Part shown: one piece after another, positions 8,085 to 16,760 of the stretch
How positions within the stretch are numbered: position 1 is the stretch's first letter
Layout: each line of letters begins with the position of its first letter
Assembly: GCF_008801835.1 (NCBI RefSeq)
Contig: NZ_VZOW01000022.1
Span: 1 to 64,000, forward strand
Origin: Cupriavidus pauculus
GTDB taxonomy: Bacteria > Pseudomonadota > Gammaproteobacteria > Burkholderiales > Burkholderiaceae
Direction: 5' to 3'
Length of the DNA stretch: 64,000 nucleotides
The notes under the pieces: model-generated
Told to the model about the DNA's origin: nothing
Seen by the model: the letters and a program-made list of their open reading frames with translations, nothing else
Database searches by the model: none
Translations under genes and position numbers: made by a program

Positions 8085-8201
8085 ATGAAACGCGCAATCA
8101 CCCTGGCCATCCTGCTTGCCACCACCAGCGCCCTGCTCTCGGCGTGCATCGTGGTGCCGCCGCGGGGGCCGCACTACCACTACTACCACGACCGTTATTG
8201 A
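8085..8201 (+). CDS. Tiny lipoprotein (38 residues)
   Basis: The ATG at 8085 gives a 38-residue product: a lipoprotein signal MKRAITLAILLATTSALLSA ending in a canonical lipobox (LLSAC, Cys21), then a 17-residue mature tail IVVPPRGPHYHYYHDRY rich in His, Tyr and Pro. A GGAG ribosome site precedes the start. Such minimal His/Tyr-rich lipoproteins are common next to YXWGQ-repeat proteins in Burkholderiaceae. The following gene, 64 bases on, is of that type, so the pair is probably one transcription unit acting in the envelope. Function is unknown. Confidence 0.7.
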   Translation: MKRAITLAILLATTSALLSACIVVPPRGPHYHYYHDRY

Positions 8202-8265
8202 GTACCGCCGCGCGCCTGACGATCGACTGAAATTTCCGGCCGCCCCGGACTGAAGGAGAAAAAAC

Positions 8266-8568
8266 ATGAAACGCCAACTCTTGCTTGCCGCTGCCGTGCT
8301 GGCCACGGGCGGAGTATTCGGACTGCTGTCGCCTGCGCAGGCCCACGGTTACTACGACAACCCGCCGCCCCCGCCGCGCCACGAGGCACGCCCCGCGCCA
8401 CGGCCGGGGCAGGTCTGGGTGCCGGGGCACTATGACCGCGCCCATGACAAGTACGCCTGGCGCAGCGGCTACTACCAGTCCGCGCGCCCCGGTCACCACT
8501 ACGTGCCGGGCCGCTGGGTGCATGGGCCGCATGGCTGGTATCAGCGTCCCGGCTACTGGGGCCGCTGA
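8266..8568 (+). CDS. Small periplasmic protein with WVPGHY/RPGYW repeats
   Basis: This is a 100-residue exported protein with a strong ribosome site (AAGGAG). The signal peptide ends near SPAQA-HGYYD. A Pro-rich linker (PPPPPRHEARPAPRPG) leads into tandem aromatic repeats of the form WVPGHYD, WRSGYYQ, YVPGRWV, WYQRPGYWGR. These match the YXWGQ(W)xxR repeat families of small envelope proteins seen in Burkholderia and Cupriavidus. The role is unknown; candidates are metal binding or envelope stress, given the aromatic/His-rich surface. It is complete and ends in the typical GYWGR motif. Confidence 0.8.
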   Translation: MKRQLLLAAAVLATGGVFGLLSPAQAHGYYDNPPPPPRHEARPAPRPGQVWVPGHYDRAHDKYAWRSGYYQSARPGHHYVPGRWVHGPHGWYQRPGYWGR

Positions 8569-9450
8569 CCGCGGCAACATAGAAAGTCAGCGCACGCTCC
8601 GCATGACGGCCCCGCTATTAGCACGCCATGCGGCAAGCTGACCTGACGTCACGAGCAATGGCGCGAGCGGGCCGCAACCACGGGCATGGGAAGCGGCCCG
8701 CAGCCATGTATGACCATCGATGACCGCCGCGCGCAAGCGACCGGATCGGGATGGCAAGCACAGGCGCAAGGCAAGGCGGATGGTGGTGGCAAACCATGCG
8801 GCCGGCGCGTTACAAGGCGTTTGTCCGTCCTGCCGATGCACGAATCGGCTCTCATTCTTTTGCACTAGTCCAAGCGGTGCCTCGCAAAACACCCACTCGT
8901 GAATATTGACTTTGGAAATACTTCCGAGCCGTTTCAATATTGCGCCACCACGCACGATTTTCGTTAATGCCACACCCCCCAAGCGGGTGAGCTTTTGATA
9001 TTCAAGCAGTCATTTTCTTTCCAAATGGTTGCATGCGTGAAACAGTTTTGGAGCTCCCTGTTTCACGCGTGAAACTGCCCCGCCGCCTCATGCCGCATGG
9101 CCTTGTGCATACTTATCCCGCCAAATGCACGAGCCCGGGGGCGGATTATGCGATGAATGGTATTAGACCGGGCAATCCCCCCCGACCCGACGGCTTGCAT
9201 TCGAACGGACCAGCCCATAAGATGGTTTTAAGTTCGATTTTGGAGCGAGATTTTCTTTCGGGTACGGGTACGGGTCATCCTTCCGGTCGCGCGGAGAAAT
9301 CCAGACTAACAACTGGAATCGATCGACACGGGAGCATGGGTTTCCAGCTGCTTTCGCGGCATCGGCGCACCGATGCCCGCATTGCCGCCGCGCATTCCCA
9401 CACGCAAAGCGTCCCGCTCTCTCACCCACCGAAACGGGGAGTCAAGAAGA
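8569..9450. other. Long intergenic region upstream of the LuxR-type regulator
   Basis: This 880-bp stretch has no supported gene; the open frames are Arg-rich or lack ribosome sites. It contains an 8-bp inverted repeat AATATTGA (8902-8909) / TCAATATT (8934-8941) in an AT-richer patch, the GTGAAACAG inverted repeat at 9035-9076, and a GGGTACGGGTACGGG run near 9260. It probably carries the control region of the regulator at 9451. Confidence 0.6.
9035..9076. promoter_or_regulatory. Inverted repeat GCGTGAAACAG with a third half-site
   Basis: The arms GCGTGAAACAG (9035-9045) and CTGTTTCACGC (9058-9068) are perfect 11-bp inverted repeats separated by 12 bases. A third copy, GCGTGAAACTG (9066-9076), overlaps the right arm. 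A single GTGAAACAG also occurs at 7994-8002. This arrangement resembles a regulator operator or a partition-type site about 380 bases upstream of the LuxR-type gene. No T-run follows, so it is not a typical terminator. Confidence 0.45.
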
Positions 9451-10386
9451 ATGAACGCCTTGCTGATCGAGGAGCACCCGCTGCTCCGGCTCGGGCTTTT
9501 GCAGATGCTCGAAACCATCCAGGAATTTGGACACGCGCTGGCAATTTCGTCGGCCGATATTCACCGCCTGGAGTCACCACACCGCAACGCCGAACTGCTG
9601 GTATTCGGCATGCCGGCCGACCAGGCCTCCGGCTGGGAACAACTGGAACAGGCGCGGGACCGCCTGGCTCCGCATCGCATCCTGGTATTGGCCGATACGC
9701 TGCCCCTGCATGTGCCGACCCCCGATGCCGCGCGCGGCATTTGCGGCTGCCTGCCCAAGTCCGCGTCCTTGGCCGTGATCGAGGCGGCCATTCGTCTGGC
9801 CATTTCCAGCGTGCAGGGATTGATGTTTGCCGGCGACGCCGTGCCGACGCCGGTTGCCTCGCGTTCGGCCATGCCGGCGGCGACGTCGCTTGCCTCGGCG
9901 GCGCCGCTGCCGCTGTCGTCGAGCCTGCCCCAGGACGGCGTGTCCCCCGTGGCCTGCGCCAGCGCGCTGCGTGCGGCGGTGGCCGTGCGCGATCTGACCA
10001 GCCTGCGCCCGGGCCAACCGATCGCATCGTCTTCGACCACCGCCACATCGCGGGCGCTGACCGAAGAAGAACCGAGCTACGACGAAGCGGAAATGCTCAA
10101 GATCACGCCGCGCCAGTACGAAGTGCTGGTGCTGCTGGCGCGCGGCTATCCGATCAAGACTGTCAGCCGCATGCTCAATATCTCGGTGGCCACGGTCAAG
10201 AGCCACGCCTGCACGCTGTATCAGCGACTCAAGGTCCGCAACAAGGGCGAGGCCGTCTACGCGGCGCTGCAACGTGGCGCCACGCTGGAATGGGTCAGCG
10301 GCGACGAGCACGCCGCACGGATCCAGCCCCCACGACGCGACGATTCGCGCTTTCCTGCCGCGCCCGGCCCGTCGGTCACGCTCTGA
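9451..10386 (+). CDS. LuxR-type regulator with degenerate receiver domain
   Basis: This 311-residue protein has a pseudo-receiver (1-125), a low-complexity Ala/Ser/Pro linker and a C-terminal LuxR/GerE helix-turn-helix (about 215-280: ITPRQYEVLVLLARGYPIKT, then VSRMLNISVATVKSHACTLY). The receiver begins MNALLIEEHPLLRLGL. The position of the phospho-accepting Asp (LLDLxMP) reads LLVFGMP, placing Val51 there, while the Lys loop LPKSAS remains. It therefore cannot be a standard phospho-switch. The start has a GGGGAG-type site upstream. A closely similar paralogue lies at 49105-49920, and the two bracket the polysaccharide locus, of which they are plausible regulators. No cognate histidine kinase is in the window. 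Confidence 0.85.
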   Translation: MNALLIEEHPLLRLGLLQMLETIQEFGHALAISSADIHRLESPHRNAELLVFGMPADQASGWEQLEQARDRLAPHRILVLADTLPLHVPTPDAARGICGCLPKSASLAVIEAAIRLAISSVQGLMFAGDAVPTPVASRSAMPAATSLASAAPLPLSSSLPQDGVSPVACASALRAAVAVRDLTSLRPGQPIASSSTTATSRALTEEEPSYDEAEMLKITPRQYEVLVLLARGYPIKTVSRMLNISVATVKSHACTLYQRLKVRNKGEAVYAALQRGATLEWVSGDEHAARIQPPRRDDSRFPAAPGPSVTL

Positions 10387-10423
10387 CCGATCGACGATCG
10401 GCGCAACACACCTGCGCCGTTCT

Positions 10424-10447
10424 GGCGGGTACATCCTCGTACCCGCC
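10424..10447 (+). terminator. Hairpin after the LuxR-type gene
   Basis: GGCGGGTAC (10424-10432) pairs perfectly with GTACCCGCC (10439-10447) across a 6-base loop, 37 bases after the stop codon. There is no T-run, so termination is uncertain. It may be an mRNA-stabilising or Rho-dependent element. Confidence 0.4.
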
Positions 10448-10632
10448 GGTTCTCCGGCATCTCTTCCCTGTCGATGGTTCTGCACCGCGCGGCCGCTTGT
10501 CTCGCCGCACCGCTTCCCCCGCCCGATGCCTGCGCACCCGACGCGGCATAAACCATCCTGAACCAGCCTGAACCCGTCTGAAGACACGCGAGCGTGCCGG
10601 AGCGTGATGGAGTCGTGCCGACTTCCACCGGC

Positions 10633-10651
10633 AGCGTACCCATTTCTGCGT
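10633..10651 (+). promoter_or_regulatory. 19-bp shared intergenic motif, copy B
   Basis: AGCGTACCCATTTCTGCGT lies 138 bases before the gmd start and in the same orientation as gmd. It differs at one base from copies A and C. The spacing and orientation resemble copy C relative to the hydrolase gene, which supports a regulatory role for polysaccharide genes. Confidence 0.55.
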
Positions 10652-10789
10652 CCGCACTTTGACTGACCGTGTGCATCTCTGTGGGCTAGCCAACAGTGCC
10701 GTCGAATGCGCGCCGCTACAGTCGCCTCACGGGCATGCCGCGGCCCGGCGGACACCGTTTGCGGTCATCAGCCAGGAGCACAGGAAGAT

Positions 10790-11980
10790 ATGGGAGCCAA
10801 CGACCTCCAGCCTCTTGCAGGAATCGGCGAACCGGCGCTCGCGCCGGCGCAGCGCCCGAAGCGCGCCCTGATCACCGGCATCACCGGACAAGACGGCGCC
10901 TATCTGTGCGAGTTGCTGCTTGCCAAGGGCTACGAAGTGCACGGCATCAAGCGCCGCAGTTCGCAGTTCAACACCGAGCGTATCGATCATCTCTATCAGG
11001 ACCCGCAGGCGCCGGATCGCCGGCTCTTCCTGCACCATGGCGACATGACCGATACGGCCAGCCTGATGCGCGTGGTCCAGCAGTCGCAGCCCGACGAGGT
11101 TTACAACCTGGCCGCGCAAAGCCACGTGCAGGTGTCGTTCGAAGAGCCCGAGTACACCGCCAACACCGATGCGCTCGGTACGCTGCGCCTGCTCGAAGCG
11201 CTGCGCATCCTCGGTCTGGAACGCACCGCGCGCTTCTACCAGGCCTCCACGTCAGAGCTGTACGGCCTGGTGCAGGAAATCCCGCAGAAGGAAACCACAC
11301 CGTTCTATCCGCGCAGCCCGTATGCGGCCGCCAAGCTCTATGCGTACTGGATCACGGTGAACTATCGCGAAGCCTATGACATGTACGCTTGCAACGGCAT
11401 CCTGTTCAATCACGAGAGCCCGGTGCGCGGCGAGACCTTTGTCACGCGCAAGATCACGCGGGCCATCGCGCGCATCGCGCTGGGCCTGCAGGACACGCTG
11501 TACCTGGGCAATCTTTCGGCGCTGCGCGATTGGGGCCACGCGCGCGACTACGTGCAGATGCAGTGGCTGATGCTGCAGCAGGCGCAGCCCGAGGATTTCG
11601 TGATCGCCAGCGGCCAGCAGCACAGCGTGCGCGAATTTGTCGAACTGGCCGCGCAGCATCTGGGCATCACGGTCACGTTCGAAGGCCACGGCACCGAAGA
11701 GGTTGGCGTGGTCAGTGCGATCGATGCCAACGCGCAGCGGCAGCGTCCCGCATGCCAGGTCGGCGATGTGATCGTGCGCGTCGATCCACGCTATTTCCGG
11801 CCGACCGAGGTGGAAACGCTGCTCGGCGATGCCAGCCGCGCACGCGACAAGCTGGGCTGGTCGCCGCAAACCGGGTTCGAAGCACTGGTGCGCGAGATGA
11901 TCGAATCCGACTACGCCGCCGCGCGGCGCGACGCGCTGGTGCGCCTGGCCGGTTTTCGCGCCTACGATCACCATGACTGA
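10790..11980 (+). CDS. gmd: GDP-mannose 4,6-dehydratase
   Basis: This 396-residue short-chain dehydrogenase-fold enzyme converts GDP-D-mannose to GDP-4-keto-6-deoxymannose, the first committed step to GDP-L-fucose. Visible features are the Rossmann motif [42 protein letters not shown], the active-site STSELYG and [10 protein letters not shown] (YxxxK), and [18 protein letters not shown]. It carries an N-terminal extension of about 30 residues compared with usual Gmd. The ATG at 10790 has AGGA close upstream, so the extension looks real. It overlaps the fcl gene by eight bases. It acts after ManC, encoded at 34979-36538. Confidence 0.95.
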   Translation: MGANDLQPLAGIGEPALAPAQRPKRALITGITGQDGAYLCELLLAKGYEVHGIKRRSSQFNTERIDHLYQDPQAPDRRLFLHHGDMTDTASLMRVVQQSQPDEVYNLAAQSHVQVSFEEPEYTANTDALGTLRLLEALRILGLERTARFYQASTSELYGLVQEIPQKETTPFYPRSPYAAAKLYAYWITVNYREAYDMYACNGILFNHESPVRGETFVTRKITRAIARIALGLQDTLYLGNLSALRDWGHARDYVQMQWLMLQQAQPEDFVIASGQQHSVREFVELAAQHLGITVTFEGHGTEEVGVVSAIDANAQRQRPACQVGDVIVRVDPRYFRPTEVETLLGDASRARDKLGWSPQTGFEALVREMIESDYAAARRDALVRLAGFRAYDHHD

Positions 11981-12956
11981 GTCCCGGCCCCGCATCTTCG
12001 TCGCCGGCCACCGCGGCATGGTCGGCTCCGCCATCACGCGCGCGCTGCACGCGCAAGGCCGCGCCGATATCGTGACGCGAACCCACGCCGAACTCGACCT
12101 GACCAACCAGCAGCAGGTGCAGGCGTTCTTTGCCGGCGAGCGCATCGATCAGGTGTATCTGGCCGCCGCGCGCGTGGGCGGCATCCACGCCAACGACACC
12201 TATCCCGCCGAATTCATCTACCAGAACCTGGCGATTGCCACCAACGTGATTCACGCGGCGTGGCAGCACGGCGTGCGCAAACTACTGTTTCTGGGATCGA
12301 GCTGCATCTATCCTCGTCTGGCCACGCAGCCGATCCGCGAGGACGCGCTGATGACCGGCGCGCTGGAGCCGACCAACGCGCCCTACGCGCTGGCCAAGAT
12401 CGCGGGCATCCTGCTGTGCGACAGCTACAATCGGCAATTCGGCACCGACTACCGTTGCGCCATGCCGACCAATCTCTACGGGCCCGGCGACAACTATCAT
12501 CCCGAAAACAGCCATGTGATACCGGGCCTGTTGCGCAGGTTCCACGACGCCGCATCGCGCGGCGCATCGCATGTCGCGGTATGGGGCACCGGGCGGCCGC
12601 TGCGCGAATTCCTGCATGTCGACGATCTGGCCAACGCATGCCTGCACATGATGTCGCTGCCCGAGGCCGAGTATCGCCAGGCGGCGCGCCATGGTTTTCT
12701 GAACGTCGGCAGCGACGACGAAGTCAGCATCGCCGCGCTGGCCGCGCTGGTAGCGCAGGCCACCGGCTTCAATGGCACGATCGGCTTCGATCCGTCGCGT
12801 CCCGACGGCACGCCGCGCAAGCGCCTGGACAGCGGCGCCATCGGCGCCACCGGCTGGCACGCGCGCATTGCACTGCGCGACGGCTTGCGCGACACCTATC
12901 ACCGCGCCGTGGCCGATGGCCTGCTGCGTGCGCACGATCCCCTGGTCACGACATAA
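11973..12956 (+). CDS. fcl: GDP-L-fucose synthase
   Basis: This 327-residue epimerase/reductase turns GDP-4-keto-6-deoxymannose into GDP-L-fucose with NADPH. It shows the N-terminal nucleotide motif [28 protein letters not shown], the catalytic LGSSCIYP and YALAKIAG (YxxxK), and the family block [20 protein letters not shown]. Its start overlaps the end of gmd, so the two are translationally coupled. A glycosyltransferase of the WcaI type follows 30 bases later. Together they point to a fucosylated exopolysaccharide. Confidence 0.95.
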   Translation: MTESRPRIFVAGHRGMVGSAITRALHAQGRADIVTRTHAELDLTNQQQVQAFFAGERIDQVYLAAARVGGIHANDTYPAEFIYQNLAIATNVIHAAWQHGVRKLLFLGSSCIYPRLATQPIREDALMTGALEPTNAPYALAKIAGILLCDSYNRQFGTDYRCAMPTNLYGPGDNYHPENSHVIPGLLRRFHDAASRGASHVAVWGTGRPLREFLHVDDLANACLHMMSLPEAEYRQAARHGFLNVGSDDEVSIAALAALVAQATGFNGTIGFDPSRPDGTPRKRLDSGAIGATGWHARIALRDGLRDTYHRAVADGLLRAHDPLVTT

Positions 12957-12986
12957 GCGCCCCGTGCGCAACGCTGGCGAGCAACG

Positions 12987-14261
12987 ATGAAGATCCTGAT
13001 GGTCAGCCTCAACTACGCGCCGGAGCTGACCGGCATCGGCAAGTACACCACCGAGCAGGCCGAATGGCTGGCCGCGCGCGGCCACGCGGTGCGCGTGATC
13101 GCCGCGCCGCCGTACTATCCAGCGTGGCGCATCGGCGACGGCTATCGCGCATGGCAATACCGGCGCGAAACCCTGCGCGGTGTCGACATCTGGCGCGCGC
13201 CGGTCTGGATTCCCGCACGGCAGTCGGGCCTGCGTCGGCTGCTGCATCTGGCCAGCTTTGCCGTGTCGACGCTGCCGCTGCTGGCGCGCCAGTGGTTCTG
13301 GCGTCCCGACGTCGTGTTCACGGTGGAGCCGCCGCTGATGTGCGCGCCGGCCGCCACGCTGATGGGCCGGCTGGCCGGCAGCAAGACGTGGCTGCACGTG
13401 CAGGATTACGAAGTCGACGCGGCCTTCGCGCTCGGCCTGCTCAAGCGCCCATGGTTGCGGCGCGTGGCCATGCGATGCGAGCGCTGGCTGCTGCAGCGCC
13501 AGGACTGCGTGTCGTCGATTTCGAACAACATGGTGGCGCTAGCCATCGCCAAAGGGGTGCCGCCCGCACGCGCGGCGTTGCTGCCAAACTGGACCGTGCT
13601 GCATCGGACCGATCCCGCAGCGGTGCGCGCCATGCGCAAAGAGCTTGGTGTGCCCGATGATGCGGTGCTGGCGCTGTACTCGGGCAACATGGGCGCCAAG
13701 CAGGGGCTGGAACACCTGTCGGCAGCGGCCGCGCGCCTGCGTGATCGCGCCGACATCCATTTCGTGTTCTGCGGCGACGGCGGCGGTCGCGCCGCGCTGC
13801 AGGCGGCCTGCGCCGGGATGGAGCGCGTGCGCTTTCTGCCGTTGCAGAGCAACGAGCGTTTTCCAGCCCTGATGGCGGCGGCGGACATCCATCTGCTGCC
13901 GCAACGTGCCGATGTCACCGATCTGGTCATGCCGTCGAAGCTGACCGGCATGCTGGCCAGCGCGCGCGCGGTGGTCGCCACCGCGGCTGCTGGATCGGCG
14001 CTGGCCGAGGCAGTCGGACGTTGCGGCCTGGTGGTGCCGCCCGGCGACGAGGACGCCTTCGCATGCGCCATCGCCGCGCTGGCGGACGCACCCGAGCGGC
14101 GCGCCGTGCTGGGCGCAGCGGGTCTGGCCTGGGCGCGTCAGCATCTGGAGCGCGATGCCGTGCTGGCAAGATTCGAGCAGACGCTGCTGGAAATGTGCCC
14201 CGCCGCGCAACGCGCGCCCAAGCCGAAGGACGACGTTCGCGCAGTGGAGGCGCGCCGCTAG
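12987..14261 (+). CDS. wcaI: WcaI-type glycosyltransferase (GT4 fold)
   Basis: This is a 424-residue cytoplasmic-face glycosyltransferase with a GT-B fold. The N-terminal acceptor domain opens MKILMVSLNYAPELTGIGKY and contains VIAAPPYYPAWRIGDGY. Central HVQDYEVDAAFALGL and the C-terminal nucleotide-sugar domain (YSGNMGAKQGLEHL, FCGDGGGRAALQ, LPQRADVTDLVMPSKLTGML) match the WcaI family of colanic-acid clusters. Position directly after gmd-fcl suggests fucosyl transfer, although specificity cannot be read from sequence. It is complete, in the gmd-fcl transcription unit, and converges with the methyltransferase gene downstream. Confidence 0.85.
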   Translation: MKILMVSLNYAPELTGIGKYTTEQAEWLAARGHAVRVIAAPPYYPAWRIGDGYRAWQYRRETLRGVDIWRAPVWIPARQSGLRRLLHLASFAVSTLPLLARQWFWRPDVVFTVEPPLMCAPAATLMGRLAGSKTWLHVQDYEVDAAFALGLLKRPWLRRVAMRCERWLLQRQDCVSSISNNMVALAIAKGVPPARAALLPNWTVLHRTDPAAVRAMRKELGVPDDAVLALYSGNMGAKQGLEHLSAAAARLRDRADIHFVFCGDGGGRAALQAACAGMERVRFLPLQSNERFPALMAAADIHLLPQRADVTDLVMPSKLTGMLASARAVVATAAAGSALAEAVGRCGLVVPPGDEDAFACAIAALADAPERRAVLGAAGLAWARQHLERDAVLARFEQTLLEMCPAAQRAPKPKDDVRAVEARR

Positions 14262-14288
14262 GGCGCGTCGCGAGAGATCACACGTGGC

Positions 14289-15116
14289 TCACGTCGTGCG
14301 CGGCTTGCGCGCCACGAAGTGGAACCAGAACACGCGGCGAAGATCGTCGCCGGCATTCAGTTCGTGCTCGCTGAGATTGCCGAAGACATGCTCGGTGTGA
14401 AGCCCGTAGTCGGCCAGCGCGCGCTTCTGCGCTTCCAGTTCCGTGTAGTAGATCACGATGCCAAAGCGGTGCGCCGCGCAGACGCGCAGGCCAAAACCAT
14501 CGTACTGGCGATTGAGCCGCGAATGGCGCACGAAGTTGAACGCGCCGCTCGGCAGCCGCGCAATCACGCGCGCCGTCTTCAGGCCGAAGTCCAGCGCATT
14601 GCGCGCATCGTTGGGCCAGTTCAGCATATTGAGCAGGTTCTCGCGATAGCCCGGGCCAAGCATGTTGTGCGTGGAAAACAGCAGCAGCCCGCCCGGGCGC
14701 AGCACGCGCGTGAATTCGTGCAGGATCGCCTGGCGGCCCACCGGATCCACCGCGTCGATACCGTTCCAGCTGAACATCACGAGCGAGAAGCTCTCATCGT
14801 CAAACATCGACAGGTCGCGCGCATCGGCATGCAGCACCCTCACATCGGGATAGTTGCGCTTGCAGACGTCGACCAGTTCGGCGGTGTAATCGACCGCCGT
14901 GTAGTTGTCGCTGAGCTGCCGCAGCAGCGGGACCGTACGTCCACCGCCCACGCCGACATCGAGCAACGCCTCGCCGCGCACCTCGTCGGCCACACTGGCC
15001 AGCGCGCCCGCTTCGCCAGGGTCTGTGAAGCCGGTCAGCGCGCCGAACAGGCGCCGCGCTCCGCCGCTTCGCCACGCCTTGCGATTGATCTGATCCTGCG
15101 CCGTGTACGTCATCAT
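14289..15116 (-). CDS. SAM-dependent methyltransferase (class I)
   Basis: This 275-residue class I methyltransferase shows motif I LLDVGVGGGRTVPLL, motif II region VDYTAELVDVC, HADARDLSMFDDESFSLVMFSW (motifs III/IV) and EFTRVLRPGGLLLFSTHNML, typical of the Methyltransf_11/25 group. The tandem ATGs at 15116/15113 with CGGAG upstream were chosen over the longer frame. It is encoded opposite to its polysaccharide neighbours but within the locus, so sugar O-methylation is the likely role. The acceptor is unknown. Confidence 0.82.
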   Translation of the reverse strand: MMTYTAQDQINRKAWRSGGARRLFGALTGFTDPGEAGALASVADEVRGEALLDVGVGGGRTVPLLRQLSDNYTAVDYTAELVDVCKRNYPDVRVLHADARDLSMFDDESFSLVMFSWNGIDAVDPVGRQAILHEFTRVLRPGGLLLFSTHNMLGPGYRENLLNMLNWPNDARNALDFGLKTARVIARLPSGAFNFVRHSRLNRQYDGFGLRVCAAHRFGIVIYYTELEAQKRALADYGLHTEHVFGNLSEHELNAGDDLRRVFWFHFVARKPRTT

Positions 15117-15322
15117 GATGAACTCCGTTGGGCATCGGAAAAACAGCGTCGCGGCCATGCTGTCTGGCTGGATCGACCGTTTGAAAAAACTACCGGTCTG
15201 CTGGGACTTGCAGATGGTAGGGAGTTTCAATCGCGTGTTTTGTGCGGCAGCGCACATAGCGCGGAACGACGACCGTGTCGCGCGCGTCGATCCAGGACCA
15301 AGCCCGTAGCGCGTGAGAGCGG

Positions 15323-16507
15323 CTAAGCGCGCGCGTGTGCCTGAAGCACGTCCCGATAGATCTTTTCATAGGCATTCAGTGCGCTGTCGGCGGAAAAGCC
15401 GGCCGCATGCGCGATCGCCCGCTGCGCGTGGCGCGCACGTATCGATGGCGACCACGCCGCTATGTCGCCCAGCACCGGCGCATGGCGCGCGGCCCAGTTC
15501 TGACGATCGTGCTCTCCGCTTTCGGGCATGCGTTCGATCAGCGTGGCCACATCGCCGCCGATCTCGTTCATCGGCGCGCGGTCGGTGGTCAGCACCGGCG
15601 TGCCGCACGCCATCGCCTCGATGATCGGCCAGCCGAACCCTTCCTCGAGACTCGGGAACAGGAACACCGCCGCCAGCGCGTAGGCCGCGTGCACCGCTTC
15701 GGTAGGCAAGCCGACAAGCCAGCGCACCTCGCCGCCCGCCAGCGCCGCTTGCGCGGCCAGTTGCTGCATGGCCGGTTCCGGCTGCACCGGCCCGAGCATC
15801 CACAGCACACGCGGCTGCGCGGTGATGCGGCAGTACGCCAGGTAGAGCGCCAACACGCCAAGGCGGTTCTTGTACCACTGGTTGCCGCCGATATGCAGCA
15901 GCATGCCCGGCGCGACGGGTTCGGAGACATACCTGCGCAGCGTCGCCAGCGCCTGCTGCGCGGCCATCGGGGCGAACGGATAGTTCAGACCGTTGTAGAC
16001 CACATCGCAGCGCGGCGGCGGGCCCGGATGAAAGCGCGCAAGATCGCGCGCGGTCGCTTGCGACACGGCGATGAACGCATTGCCGCGCCCAAAGCCGCGC
16101 CGGATCAGCGACTGATACAGGCGGCCGGTCCACTTGAGTCGACGGCTCGGGAAATCGCCGGCCAGTTCGCGCTGCGGGTTGAAATCGTGGCTATGGATGA
16201 CATGCGGCCAGCGCCACAGGAACGACATCCACATGCCCAGCGCGTGATCGCCCAGCACCACCAGCGGCGGCCCCTGCATATGGCGCAGCCGCATCGTCGC
16301 GGACAGCGGGAACAGCACGAACTGATCGATATAGCCGAGCCACTTGCGCGAGCGCGGGCCGATGCCCAGGCGTCGCACCAACCCTTCGGGCCGCCACAGC
16401 TCCACATCGTGCCCCCGCGCGCGCATGCCGTCGGCCACCATCGTGACAAAGCCGTTCATGCTGGGACTGCCAAAATAGGCCGGATGGCCGAACACCACGA
16501 TCTTCAC
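15323..16507 (-). CDS. Glycosyltransferase, GT4 family
   Basis: This 394-residue GT-B transferase probably starts at GTG 16507, which has GGAG upstream and opens with the expected VKIVVFGHPAYFGSPSMNGF; the longer ATG frame is Arg-rich and unsupported. The C-terminal domain has LHIGGNQWYKNRLGVL and the retaining-GT motif LFPSLEEGFGWPIIEAMACG with the paired Glu. It is adjacent to and on the same strand as the methyltransferase (207 bases between), and divergent from the polymerase-like gene. It most likely adds one sugar of the repeat unit. Confidence 0.85.
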   Translation of the reverse strand: MKIVVFGHPAYFGSPSMNGFVTMVADGMRARGHDVELWRPEGLVRRLGIGPRSRKWLGYIDQFVLFPLSATMRLRHMQGPPLVVLGDHALGMWMSFLWRWPHVIHSHDFNPQRELAGDFPSRRLKWTGRLYQSLIRRGFGRGNAFIAVSQATARDLARFHPGPPPRCDVVYNGLNYPFAPMAAQQALATLRRYVSEPVAPGMLLHIGGNQWYKNRLGVLALYLAYCRITAQPRVLWMLGPVQPEPAMQQLAAQAALAGGEVRWLVGLPTEAVHAAYALAAVFLFPSLEEGFGWPIIEAMACGTPVLTTDRAPMNEIGGDVATLIERMPESGEHDRQNWAARHAPVLGDIAAWSPSIRARHAQRAIAHAAGFSADSALNAYEKIYRDVLQAHARA

Positions 16508-16760
16508 GGTCTTGCTCTCCGTCGACGGCCGACGCCGCGGCCAAACCTTGCCGCCATGGATGGCCGAATTGCAGCGCCGATGGCCGCGCCAATTGTCACG
16601 CCGCGTGCCACGCCGTACGTCACGGATCATGCGCGGCACACCGTCGCGCGACTGTTCGGCACCCAACGCTGGCGGCCGCTGGCGCGCAAAGTGTGCTAGC
16701 CCACATCCGCATGCGGTGATCCCCGGTAGGCTGCGTTTCATCCGCCTTCAGGAGGCCGTC

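Larger units (their letters stand above)
10387..10789. other. Intergenic, control region of gmd
   Basis: This region contains a hairpin just after the regulator gene (10424-10447), copy B of the 19-bp motif (10633-10651) and the sequence TGTGGGCTAGC near 10678. A similar string in reverse orientation lies upstream of the polymerase-like gene (near 16690). No gene is supported here. Confidence 0.55.

Noticed and set aside
8587..8982. 131-residue minus-strand frame
   Set aside because: No ribosome site, no recognisable family and Arg/Cys-rich composition in an otherwise non-coding region.
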